From a bacterium (GTDB lineage Bacteria; CLD3; SB21): a DNA stretch of 64,000 nucleotides. This document shows positions 28,058 to 35,599 of this stretch, one piece after another (the first letter of the stretch is position 1; each line of letters opens with the position of its first letter). A model generated the notes under the pieces. That model did not search any database. It worked only from the letters and a program-made list of their open reading frames with translations, and was not told the origin of the DNA. The stretch is from the NCBI GenBank assembly GCA_008933615.1, contig WBUR01000004.1, positions 1 to 64,000 of the forward strand, in the 5' to 3' direction. The translations under genes and the position numbers were made by a program.

Positions 28058-29290
28058 TTAGGATGAGTGTGCATGCTGAGGTTCCGATCGCAATTTTGTT
28101 ACCACGTCCACCAAACGCCGCCCGACGAATTCGATTTCCTCCAACGTATTGGTTCGCCCGATCCCGAAACGAAGCGACGCTTTAGCGAGTTCGTCGCTGA
28201 TCCCGATCGCGCGCAGCACGTGGGACGGTTCCGGCAACGCGCTCGTACATGCGGAGCCCGACGACATGGCAACTTCTTTCATCGCTATCATGATCGATTC
28301 GGATTTCGTTTGTTCGAAACTTATATTCAGATTATTGGGCAGCCGTTTGATCTTTTTTGAAGCTTCGTTCGCTGTACCGACTTTTTTTAAAACTTCAGGA
28401 GTTTCTATCTCCGGCCCGTTCAAATGAATACTGTCAAGTTCTGTAACGACCGCTTCATACAATTTATTTCTCAAATTGAAGTAATGCCAAAAATTGTTGT
28501 CAAATTCCGCTTTACACAATAACGCCGCTCTACCCAGCCCGATAATCCCCGGCACATTAAGCGTACCGGAACGCATCTCCTTTTCATGCCCGCCTCCGTC
28601 CATTTGCGCGACAAGTTTTACGCGCGGATTTTTTTGCCTTACGAATAATGCGCCAACCCCTTTGGGTCCATAAAATTTATGAGCTGAAAGAGATGCCAGA
28701 TCCAAATTCAGTTCATTGACGTCCACACTGACTTTTCCCACGGCTTGAACGATATCGCTGTGAAAAAGAATATTTTTCTCACGCGCGACCTCGCCGATTT
28801 TTTGTATCGGGTTTATACTTCCGATTTCATTATTGGCCATCATGACCGAAATCAAAATCGTTCTGTCAGTAATTGCACTGCGAACTTGCTCCGGATCAAC
28901 CGTGCCGTCATTACGAACCGGCAGAACGGTAATTTCGAAGCCCGACTTTTCAAGGTGTTTGCATGAATCCAGAACGCATCTATGTTCGGCGACGGCGGTG
29001 ATGATGTGATTGCCTTTGGACGCGTAAGCCTCTGCAACTCCTTTCAATGCCAGATTAATCGATTCCGTTGCGCCGCCGGTAAAAATAATTTCTTTTTTGT
29101 CGGCTCCGATCAGCTCGGCAACATCCGCCCTGGCCAGTTCCACCGCTTCTTCAGCCTGCCATCCAAAAACATGATTGCGGCTGGCCGCATTGCCGAAGCG
29201 ATCGGTCAGATACGGCATCATCGCATCGAGTACTCTCTTGTCCAAAGGCGTCGTGGCGTGATGATCTAAATATATTGGCAGATGACCCAT
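28058..29290 (-). CDS. Cysteine desulfurase (NifS/IscS family)
   Basis: 410 residues from the ATG at 29290, where the family's conserved start (IYLDHHATTPLD) begins; upstream residues in the open frame are not family-like and no strong ribosome site is seen. PLP lysine Lys205 lies in SLSAHKFYGPKG, cofactor contacts are in TGGATESIN and FHSDIVQAVGK, and the sulfur-carrying Cys348 is in SSGSACTS. The short loop around that Cys is of the IscS/NifS (group I) kind. It takes sulfur from cysteine for Fe-S clusters or thiolation. No iscU or regulator lies beside it. Confidence 0.95.
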   Translation of the reverse strand: MGHLPIYLDHHATTPLDKRVLDAMMPYLTDRFGNAASRNHVFGWQAEEAVELARADVAELIGADKKEIIFTGGATESINLALKGVAEAYASKGNHIITAVAEHRCVLDSCKHLEKSGFEITVLPVRNDGTVDPEQVRSAITDRTILISVMMANNEIGSINPIQKIGEVAREKNILFHSDIVQAVGKVSVDVNELNLDLASLSAHKFYGPKGVGALFVRQKNPRVKLVAQMDGGGHEKEMRSGTLNVPGIIGLGRAALLCKAEFDNNFWHYFNLRNKLYEAVVTELDSIHLNGPEIETPEVLKKVGTANEASKKIKRLPNNLNISFEQTKSESIMIAMKEVAMSSGSACTSALPEPSHVLRAIGISDELAKASLRFGIGRTNTLEEIEFVGRRLVDVVTKLRSEPQHAHSS

Positions 29291-29382
29291 AAAAAAAATA
29301 CGGTAAATCACGGTGCATGTTTTTTGTGCGGGAAATGTAGACAATCACTTTTCAAAAATCAAGTTTACGCCATAGCTTTCTG

Positions 29383-29411
29383 TTGACATTTCTTTGCGAA
29401 TCGTTTATTTT
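29383..29411 (+). promoter_or_regulatory. Sigma-70-like promoter of asd
   Basis: A perfect -35 box TTGACA (29383-29388), a 17-bp spacer and TATTTT as -10 box (29406-29411). The expected transcription start is near 29418, about 20 bp before the asd ATG at 29437, leaving no room for a riboswitch. Confidence 0.7.
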
Positions 29412-29436
29412 GTCCCACTTAAAAAAGCAGAGGAAC

Positions 29437-30489
29437 ATGAGCAAGATCAACGTAGTCATTCTCGGCGCTACCGGAACCGTCGGCCAGAGATTCATTCAAC
29501 TTTTGGACCGACATCCGTATTTTGAGATCGCCGCTATCGCGGCTTCTGATAAATCAGCAGGCAAAAAATATAAAGACGTTGTAACATGGAAACTTGATAC
29601 GCCGATTCCCCAGTCCATCCAAGACATGGTCATTCAAAAGTGCGAACCCGGTATGGATGCAAGGATTGCCTTTTCCGGATTAGATTCGACGGTGGCGGGC
29701 GAGATCGAAATGGCTTTTGCAAAAAACGGATATGCAGTGGTGAGTAATTCAAAAAACTACCGCATGGAAGCGGATGTACCGCTGATTTATCCTGAAGTTA
29801 ATGCAGACCACCTCGCGCTGATTGACATCCAGAAAAAGAATCGCGGATTCAAAAATGGTTTTATCGTTACCAATTCCAATTGCTCAATCATGTCTTTTTT
29901 ACCGGTCATTCATGTACTCGACAAAAACTTCGGAGTTGAAAAAATGACCGTCGTGACCATGCAGGCTGTCTCCGGCGCAGGATATCCCGGTGTCGCTTCA
30001 TTGGACATTTTAGGAAATATCGTTCCTTATATCGGCGGCGAGGAAGAAGAGAAGATCCGCACAGAGCCTTTGAAAATTCTTGGAAAACTGGAAAATGGAC
30101 GTATCAAATATTCCGGAATTCAAATAAGTCCCTCGGTAAATCGTGTTCCGGTAGTAGACGGACATCTTGCGTCGGTATCAGTTAAATTGAAGACAAAAAC
30201 GAACGAGGAGGAAATCAAAAACTATTTAAGAAATTTCCACGGTGTCCCGCAGGATTTGAAATTGCCCCTCGCGCCGGAACGCCCGATCATTATTCATGAC
30301 GCCATCGATCGTCCGCAACCGCGGCTGGACATTCATCTTGATAAGGGCATGGCCGTTTCCGTCGGACGAATTCGTTCCTGCGAAGTGTTGGACTATAAAT
30401 TTACCTGCCTCGTTCATAATACGATTCGCGGCGCAGCCGGCGCAGCCATTCTAAATGCAGAGTTACTGTCTGCGAAACAAATGCTATAA
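29437..30489 (+). CDS. asd: Aspartate-semialdehyde dehydrogenase
   Basis: 350 residues from the ATG at 29437 (GAGGAAC upstream). NADP-binding motif VVILGATGTVGQRF at the N-terminus; catalytic Cys in TNSNCSIMSF (about residue 149); dimerisation/catalytic segments VSGAGYPGVASLDI and GGEEEEKIRTEP; active-site NRVPVVDGHLASVSV with the acid-base His. The form is the archaeal/fungal-like type of Asd, common in FCB bacteria. It reduces aspartyl phosphate to aspartate semialdehyde and heads the lysine/diaminopimelate gene group that continues with lysC, dapB and dapA. Confidence 0.95.
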   Translation: MSKINVVILGATGTVGQRFIQLLDRHPYFEIAAIAASDKSAGKKYKDVVTWKLDTPIPQSIQDMVIQKCEPGMDARIAFSGLDSTVAGEIEMAFAKNGYAVVSNSKNYRMEADVPLIYPEVNADHLALIDIQKKNRGFKNGFIVTNSNCSIMSFLPVIHVLDKNFGVEKMTVVTMQAVSGAGYPGVASLDILGNIVPYIGGEEEEKIRTEPLKILGKLENGRIKYSGIQISPSVNRVPVVDGHLASVSVKLKTKTNEEEIKNYLRNFHGVPQDLKLPLAPERPIIIHDAIDRPQPRLDIHLDKGMAVSVGRIRSCEVLDYKFTCLVHNTIRGAAGAAILNAELLSAKQML

Positions 30490-30636
30490 ACCGCTTGGAC
30501 GCCGAGGCGCGTGAGAAAATGACCAAAGTAGACTACAATAAAATATAGGAAAAAATATTGGATTCCCGGCTTCAAACGATTTGTAAATAATTTTTAAGTA
30601 AATATTTCTTTGCGGCTCCGCACTTCTGCGGTTAAT
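30486..30636. repeat. Degenerate inverted repeat filling the asd-lysC spacer
   Basis: The left arm (about 30486-30520, beginning ATAAACCGC and containing GCCGAGGCGC) and the right arm (about 30603-30636, containing TGCGGCTCCGC and ending GCGGTTAAT) are imperfect inverted copies. This pattern of CGC/GAG-rich arms resembles dispersed intergenic repeats in other bacteria. It occupies most of the 164-bp spacer. It is too short and lacks the conserved core for a lysine riboswitch. Confidence 0.4.
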
Positions 30637-30653
30637 AAAACGAACTAATTTCC

Positions 30654-32051
30654 ATGATCATTATAAAATTCGGCGGAACATCGGTTCAGGATGTCGCATC
30701 CATTCGTTCCGTTATCAATATTGTCAAGGCTAAACTGCACAAGCAGCCGATCGTTGTCGTTTCCGCTGTGGCCGGCGCAACAAATCAGTTGATCGAATCC
30801 GCGCGCTGCGCCGTTGCAGGAAAAAAGGAAGAGTCGGTAGGGATATTAAACAGTCTCCGAAATCGTCATCTTGAAATTGCCGAAGACCTGATCAAGGATA
30901 GCGGCGAATTGGACAATGTCAACAAATCGATTGATGACATCATCACCAAGTTGGCTAACTTAGTCGAAGGCGTGTCGCTTATCGGGGAATTGACAAACCG
31001 TTCGCTTGATATGTTTGCCGCACAGGGAGAACTTTTGTCCTCGAATGTTATCGCTCCTGCGATGAAGGAAGCGGAACTTGAGGTGAAATGGTTTGACGCA
31101 CGGCAAGTCATGATCACCGACGAACAATATGCAAGCGCCATTCCTAACATCCCTGTTTTGGCCGATAAGTGCAGAACGCTTATTACACCCCTCTTCAAAG
31201 AATGGCAAGTGGTTTTAACGCAGGGATTTATTGGTTCGACTTCCTCCGGCATTACTACAACACTTGGCCGTGGCGGATCGGATTATTCCGCCGCTTTGCT
31301 TGGCGCTGCCATGGACGCAGAGGATATTGAAATTTGGACCGACGTGGACGGCGTATTAACAACCGATCCGCGCATCGTACCGCACGCCAAGCGGGTCAAA
31401 CAGATGAGCTTTCGTGAAGCATCCGAATTGGCGTATTTCGGCGCCAAAGTGCTCCATCCGGCAACGATCATTCCGGCGGTAGAAAAAAATATTCCTGTTC
31501 ACGTTTACAATACCAAAAATCCGGATTTTGGCGGAACGCTTATCGCCGCGAAACTCCATTTATCAAAAGAAGCGCAAAGTTCCTCCTGCGTGATCAAATC
31601 GATCGCTTTCAAAAAAGACATTACTATTTTTAATATTACTTCTTCGCGCATGCTTCTTGCGCATGGATTTCTTTATTCGATTTTCGAAATATTCAAAAAA
31701 CACAAAACGGCCGTGGACGTCGTATCAACAACCGAAGTCAGTGTCTCACTGACCATTGACAACCTTGAAAATCTGGAGTCCATCGTTCGCGATCTGTCCG
31801 CGTTTTCACAGGTTCAAGTTGAATCTAAACGCGCCATCGTTTGCCTGGTAGGAGAACAAATGCGCAAAACGGCGGGCATTGCGGCGCGAACTTTTGGTGC
31901 GATCCGGGATATTAATATTAATATGGTCTCCCAAGGTGCGTCCGAGATTAATTTAACGTTCGTAATCGACGAGAAGGATGTTGACGCAGTTGTGAAACGC
32001 CTGCATGATGAATTTTTCTCCGGTCCGTTGCCTGCGGATATTTTCGAATAG
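30654..32051 (+). CDS. lysC: Aspartate kinase (lysine-sensitive, LysC type)
   Basis: 465 residues. Kinase domain 1-285: IIIKFGGTSV (ATP loop), SAVAGATNQL, GFIGSTSSGITTTLGRGGSDYSAALLGAAM, and EIWTDVDGVLTTDPR. Two ACT domains follow (about 310-465), with ITIFNITSSRMLLAHGFL and the second repeat INMVSQGASEINLTFVIDE. Length and layout match monofunctional aspartokinase III (LysC), in which lysine inhibits through the first ACT domain. It is not fused to homoserine dehydrogenase. No strong ribosome site; the ATG was kept because the family begins here. Confidence 0.94.
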   Translation: MIIIKFGGTSVQDVASIRSVINIVKAKLHKQPIVVVSAVAGATNQLIESARCAVAGKKEESVGILNSLRNRHLEIAEDLIKDSGELDNVNKSIDDIITKLANLVEGVSLIGELTNRSLDMFAAQGELLSSNVIAPAMKEAELEVKWFDARQVMITDEQYASAIPNIPVLADKCRTLITPLFKEWQVVLTQGFIGSTSSGITTTLGRGGSDYSAALLGAAMDAEDIEIWTDVDGVLTTDPRIVPHAKRVKQMSFREASELAYFGAKVLHPATIIPAVEKNIPVHVYNTKNPDFGGTLIAAKLHLSKEAQSSSCVIKSIAFKKDITIFNITSSRMLLAHGFLYSIFEIFKKHKTAVDVVSTTEVSVSLTIDNLENLESIVRDLSAFSQVQVESKRAIVCLVGEQMRKTAGIAARTFGAIRDININMVSQGASEINLTFVIDEKDVDAVVKRLHDEFFSGPLPADIFE

Positions 32052-32144
32052 AAGGTATGAATCACAACATAAACTGAAAAAGATTTACCTGCTTTTCTTC
32101 TCAAAGTGTTTTTTTTTGGCTTCTCAGGTGTGAAAGGTACACAA

Positions 32145-32861
32145 ATGAAAATCGCATTAATCGGTTACGGCAAGATGGGAAAAGAAATCGAACGTTGTGC
32201 AAAAGAAAAACAAATTACAGTGTCTGCGATATTTGACGAAAACAAACCGGTGACTGTCAACGGTATTCAAGATGCCGATGTCTGTATTGATTTTTCAGTT
32301 CCGTCAGCCGTTGTCAGCAACATCCGACTCTATGCGGAAGCCGGAAAGAATGCCGTTGTCGGCACAACAGACTGGCTTGAACATATTGACGAGGTAAAAC
32401 GCATCGTAATGGATTCCGGCACTGGGCTGATTTATACGTCAAATTTTTCGATTGGCGTGAATATGTTCTTCAAGATCGTTGAGCATGCGGCCGAACTGAT
32501 GAATAACTTTTCCGATTACGATGCATTTGTTCACGAACTGCATCATAATCAAAAGATCGACAGCCCAAGCGGAACTGCGCTAAGCATCGCCAAAATCATG
32601 ATCGAAAAAATAGATCGCAAAAAATCTATTCTTTCAGATACGTCTAAAGGCAAAATCAACGCAGACCATCTGCACATTACTTCCACCCGAATAGGTTCCG
32701 TTCCGGGCACGCATACCGTTGGTTTTGACTCGTCAGCAGATACGATCGAACTTACGCATACCGCGCGAAATCGTTCCGGATTTGCGCTTGGCGCCTTATT
32801 CGCCGCCAAGTGGATACAAGGGAAAAAGGGGATTTACACGATGGGAGATGTATTGAAATAA
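32145..32861 (+). CDS. dapB: 4-hydroxy-tetrahydrodipicolinate reductase
   Basis: 238 residues from the ATG at 32145 (AAAGG eight bases upstream). N-terminal NAD(P)H-binding motif KIALIGYGKMGKEI; VCIDFSVPSAV and NAVVGTTDW; SNFSIGVNMFFKI; the substrate loop HELHHNQKIDSPSGTALSIA with catalytic His and Lys; C-terminal GTHTVGFDSSADTIELTHTARNRSGFA. The protein is slightly shorter than E. coli DapB (273), as in many FCB bacteria. It makes tetrahydrodipicolinate in the lysine and peptidoglycan pathway. Confidence 0.94.
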   Translation: MKIALIGYGKMGKEIERCAKEKQITVSAIFDENKPVTVNGIQDADVCIDFSVPSAVVSNIRLYAEAGKNAVVGTTDWLEHIDEVKRIVMDSGTGLIYTSNFSIGVNMFFKIVEHAAELMNNFSDYDAFVHELHHNQKIDSPSGTALSIAKIMIEKIDRKKSILSDTSKGKINADHLHITSTRIGSVPGTHTVGFDSSADTIELTHTARNRSGFALGALFAAKWIQGKKGIYTMGDVLK

Positions 32862-32943
32862 TTTTCATTACTAGTGAGTCATCGCGGTCTTATCTAATCT
32901 TGTGTTTCAAAATTACGAATCATAAAGCAAAAGATCTTCTAAT

Positions 32944-33588
32944 ATGACTAACGATTTCATATCGATTATTCTTAAGGGGCTCGCTTTAGGCTGGTCCGTG
33001 GCCTGGCCGCCTGGCCCGATCAATACGGAAATGATTCGCCGCGGATTAAACGGTAGTTTCTGGGGAGCTTATTCCGTTGGACTCGGAGCTTGTTGCGGCG
33101 ATTTCATCTGGGCTGTTGCCACGGCGCTGGGCGTGGGATTACTCCTCGATCAGGAAAATGTACGCCCGATCCTTGGCATCATCAGTTTTCTCCTGCTTTT
33201 GTATCTCGCCTACATATTCCTGAAAGGCGCATGGGTTCAGTGGCAAAAACAAAAACGAGGCGAACCGATTGTGTTTGATCAAAAGGAGCAATCCTCGCGC
33301 CGCGGTTTTTTTCTGGGATGGACTATGGCAATGCTCTCTCCGTGGAATCTTGCATTCTGGCTCGCTGTGATGGGAGCGCAGACAGGCGATCCGATGAGTC
33401 TCGGCGAATCATTGCTGCTGGCAACCTCCGTTGTCACCGGCGCCTCGGCGTGGGGATTGGTTTTGACCATTTCTGTAAAATTCGGCGCACGATTCACAAG
33501 CCCGGCATGGGAAACCGTTACTCGCGCTGTCACAGGGCTGTTGATGCTGGCGTTCGCCGGCATGCTCTTGTGGAATATATTTAAATAA
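32944..33588 (+). CDS. LysE/RhtB-family amino-acid exporter
   Basis: 214 residues with six membrane helices. The family motif PPGPINTEMIRRGL follows helix 1; then SVGLGACCGDFIWAVATALG, a cytoplasmic Lys/Arg-rich loop (about 98-120), and GWTMAMLSPWNLAFWLAVMG, the paired motif of the second half. LysE-type proteins export lysine, threonine, homoserine or other amino acids by proton antiport. Its place between dapB and dapA suggests lysine or another aspartate-family compound, but that is inference. A terminator follows. Confidence 0.85.
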   Translation: MTNDFISIILKGLALGWSVAWPPGPINTEMIRRGLNGSFWGAYSVGLGACCGDFIWAVATALGVGLLLDQENVRPILGIISFLLLLYLAYIFLKGAWVQWQKQKRGEPIVFDQKEQSSRRGFFLGWTMAMLSPWNLAFWLAVMGAQTGDPMSLGESLLLATSVVTGASAWGLVLTISVKFGARFTSPAWETVTRAVTGLLMLAFAGMLLWNIFK

Positions 33589-33590
33589 AA

Positions 33591-33635
33591 AAGCTCCAGA
33601 CAATATGAACTTGTTCGGAGCTTGAGTATTTTTGA
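33591..33635. terminator. Bidirectional terminator between convergent genes
   Basis: Stem AAGCTCC (33591-33597) pairs with GGAGCTT (33617-33623), extended inward by ACA/TGT. On the minus strand it runs into a T-run (GCTTTTTTATTT), a good terminator for the YfiR-like gene that ends at 33671; on the plus strand the T-run is weaker (GAGTATTTTT) and serves the exporter gene. Confidence 0.8.
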
Positions 33636-33670
33636 GATTATTTTGAAATTGAATCATTATCCAAAAGACA

Positions 33671-34207
33671 TCATAGGATTTTACACAATTTCAGATAAGA
33701 CGAACTGAACGCATGATCCAGGCTTTTCAGTTTTTCGAGATTGACAAGCGGCTTAACTTTGCCTTCCTCTTTGATCACCGATAAACACGCATACCCGTCT
33801 TCAACGAATTTAGCAACGCCGGTGGCGCTGACAATTTTATTTTTTGTGCAAAATTGATTTAGCTGAGCTAATTGCACGTTGGTCAGATCGTTGCACAAGT
33901 ACACAAGATCAACTTTAATCTGGCCGTTGACAATCGGGTCCAGAGAGCTCATGCTAACGAATTCAAGCTGAAAGAGTTCGACCGGAACTTTCTTGATTGA
34001 TTTCCCTGATAGCGTAGAGGCTACATTGTTGGAATTAGCATTGCTGCCGCTCCTTGAAATAACCAGAACCGTGCCGCCATTGATCTTGGAATCGTAAGAC
34101 AGGCTCTTGATTATCATCTCCACATGGGTCGCTTCATCCACATCCATCGGGTTTTGCGCTGGAAACCACGTTAATAGAGACAGAATAAACCCAATAAATA
34201 ATTTCAT
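33671..34207 (-). CDS. YfiR/HmsC-like (DUF4154) periplasmic protein
   Basis: 178 residues from the ATG at 34207 (AAGGA nine bases upstream), where a signal peptide starts (MKLFIGFILSLLTWFPAQ). The mature part has the DUF4154 layout: an early helix, VLVISRSGS, a segment KKVPVELFQLEFVS, VDLVYLCNDLTN, and the C-terminal pattern KPLVNLEKLKSLDHAFSSSYLKLCKI, which corresponds to the family's 'INL...SS.LL.LA.I' end. YfiR restrains a diguanylate cyclase in Pseudomonas, but no cyclase is nearby here, so only the fold is claimed. Orientation is opposite to the dap genes on both sides. Confidence 0.65.
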   Translation of the reverse strand: MKLFIGFILSLLTWFPAQNPMDVDEATHVEMIIKSLSYDSKINGGTVLVISRSGSNANSNNVASTLSGKSIKKVPVELFQLEFVSMSSLDPIVNGQIKVDLVYLCNDLTNVQLAQLNQFCTKNKIVSATGVAKFVEDGYACLSVIKEEGKVKPLVNLEKLKSLDHAFSSSYLKLCKIL

Positions 34208-34375
34208 ATAAAAAATCCTTCCTTTGAAACATAAGCTAAGGGCGCATAATTTATTGTTTATTTTGATGTATGCAAGAAAAAAATAAAAATTCTTTCCTGG
34301 GAACTGCGTTAGCAAAAGAAAGGTTGAATTTCTTCTCGTTTTTTATTATTCACATAAAAAAAGGGATCAAGCGAC

Positions 34376-35272
34376 ATGATACATGCATCTTCCTTACGCG
34401 GTTGCGGCGTTGCCATTGTAACGCCCTTTTCAAAAAACGGCAACATCGATGAAAAAGCGTTGCGCAAATTGGTCAATTTTCAGATCGAGAACGGCACAAA
34501 CTTTATCATTCCATGCGGAACGACAGGAGAATCCGCCACTATGGAAGCTGACGAGCGCAAACAAGTTATTCGAATCGTGATCGATCAAACTAAAAAACGC
34601 GTGCCGGTTATAGCAGGTACCGGAACCAACTCGACCGCCTCTTCAGTCACTTATTCGAAGCAGGCACAGGATCTCGGTGCTGACGGCGTTCTTCTCGTAG
34701 GGCCCTATTACAATAAACCGACTCAGGAGGGATATTTTCAACACTTCAAGGCGATTGCCGAATCGATCTCAATTCCCGCTATCTTATACAATGTGCCGGG
34801 ACGCACGGGAGGAAATATGGAACCAAAAACCATTTTGCGATTAGCAGAAATAAAGAACATTATAGGTGTAAAGGAAGCTTCGGCAAACTTCGGTCAATTT
34901 ATGGAAATTTTAGAGCAACGGTCAAGAGATTTTTTAGTTTTATCCGGTGACGACGCCCTGACTCTGCCCATGATGCCTTTGGGCGCCGATGGCGTAATAT
35001 CGGTTGCAGCCAACCAGATTCCGCGCGCCATGAGCGATATGGTCAAATATGCGCTTGATGGAAACTTTGTGAAAGCCAGGGAAATTCATTATCAATATTT
35101 GGAACTTATGAACTTTAATTTCGTTGAGTCCAATCCGATTCCGGTCAAATGCGCGCTCGCGTTGATGGGCTTGATAGAAGAAAATTACCGTCTCCCGCTT
35201 GTTCCGTTGCAAGAGGCCAACAAACAGAAAATGAAACAATTGTTATTCACATTGAAATTGATTTCCCAATAA
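34376..35272 (+). CDS. dapA: 4-hydroxy-tetrahydrodipicolinate synthase
   Basis: 298 residues, the usual length. Class I aldolase fold: CGTTGESATM (Thr pair, 49-50), LVGPYYNKPTQEGY (Tyr of the triad), AILYNVPGRTGGN (Tyr138, Arg143), and IGVKEAS with Schiff-base Lys166; SGDDALTLPMMPLGADGVISV completes the site. AGGGA lies before the ATG. It condenses pyruvate with aspartate semialdehyde. Together with asd, lysC and dapB it supplies diaminopimelate and lysine. Confidence 0.95.
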   Translation: MIHASSLRGCGVAIVTPFSKNGNIDEKALRKLVNFQIENGTNFIIPCGTTGESATMEADERKQVIRIVIDQTKKRVPVIAGTGTNSTASSVTYSKQAQDLGADGVLLVGPYYNKPTQEGYFQHFKAIAESISIPAILYNVPGRTGGNMEPKTILRLAEIKNIIGVKEASANFGQFMEILEQRSRDFLVLSGDDALTLPMMPLGADGVISVAANQIPRAMSDMVKYALDGNFVKAREIHYQYLELMNFNFVESNPIPVKCALALMGLIEENYRLPLVPLQEANKQKMKQLLFTLKLISQ

Positions 35273-35365
35273 GTTTTCGTTTTGAATTTTATGCATCACT
35301 CCGTGTGTTCAATTCAAACTGATTTTCGGAAACTTAACTGCCCGGTCACCACAAAATGTCGGCTG

Positions 35366-35437
35366 TGTCATTCTGCAAGAATCTTTTTGTATCAAAAGTC
35401 GCACGGTGTAAAGAAAAAAGATTCATACAGAATGACA
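35366..35437. repeat. Inverted repeat in the dapA-glnA spacer
   Basis: Arms of 23 bp (35366-35388 and 35415-35437) pair with two mismatches; outer part TGTCATTCTG against CAGAATGACA, inner part GAATCTTTTT against AAAAAGATTC. Outside it a weaker pair, ACTTAACTGCCCGGTCAC (35332-35349) and GTGTCCGGCTAAGT (35469-35482), may be part of a larger element. The arms resemble dispersed repeats seen in FCB and cyanobacterial intergenic DNA. The whole spacer 35273-35599 holds no gene; the last 100 bases should hold the glnA promoter, not identified. Confidence 0.6.
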
Positions 35438-35599
35438 ATGGTTTAATCCTCGATGGATTGAAAAGTATGTGTCCGGCTAAGTAACCACTCGGAAGCGCAT
35501 CTCCGCGAAATTTCCATTTTCTTCTTCCCGTAGCATCTTAATAATAATTTCACTATTTTTGTTGAAGCGATAGTCATTTCAAACTGAACAGGAGCTATT

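Noticed and set aside
30490-30653. Possible lysine riboswitch before lysC.
   Set aside because: The spacer lacks the conserved core and junctions of that class and is better described as an imperfect inverted repeat.
35326-35494. TCGGAA on both sides of the dapA-glnA repeat as a target-site duplication.
   Set aside because: The two copies do not directly abut the inverted arms, and six bases can match by chance.
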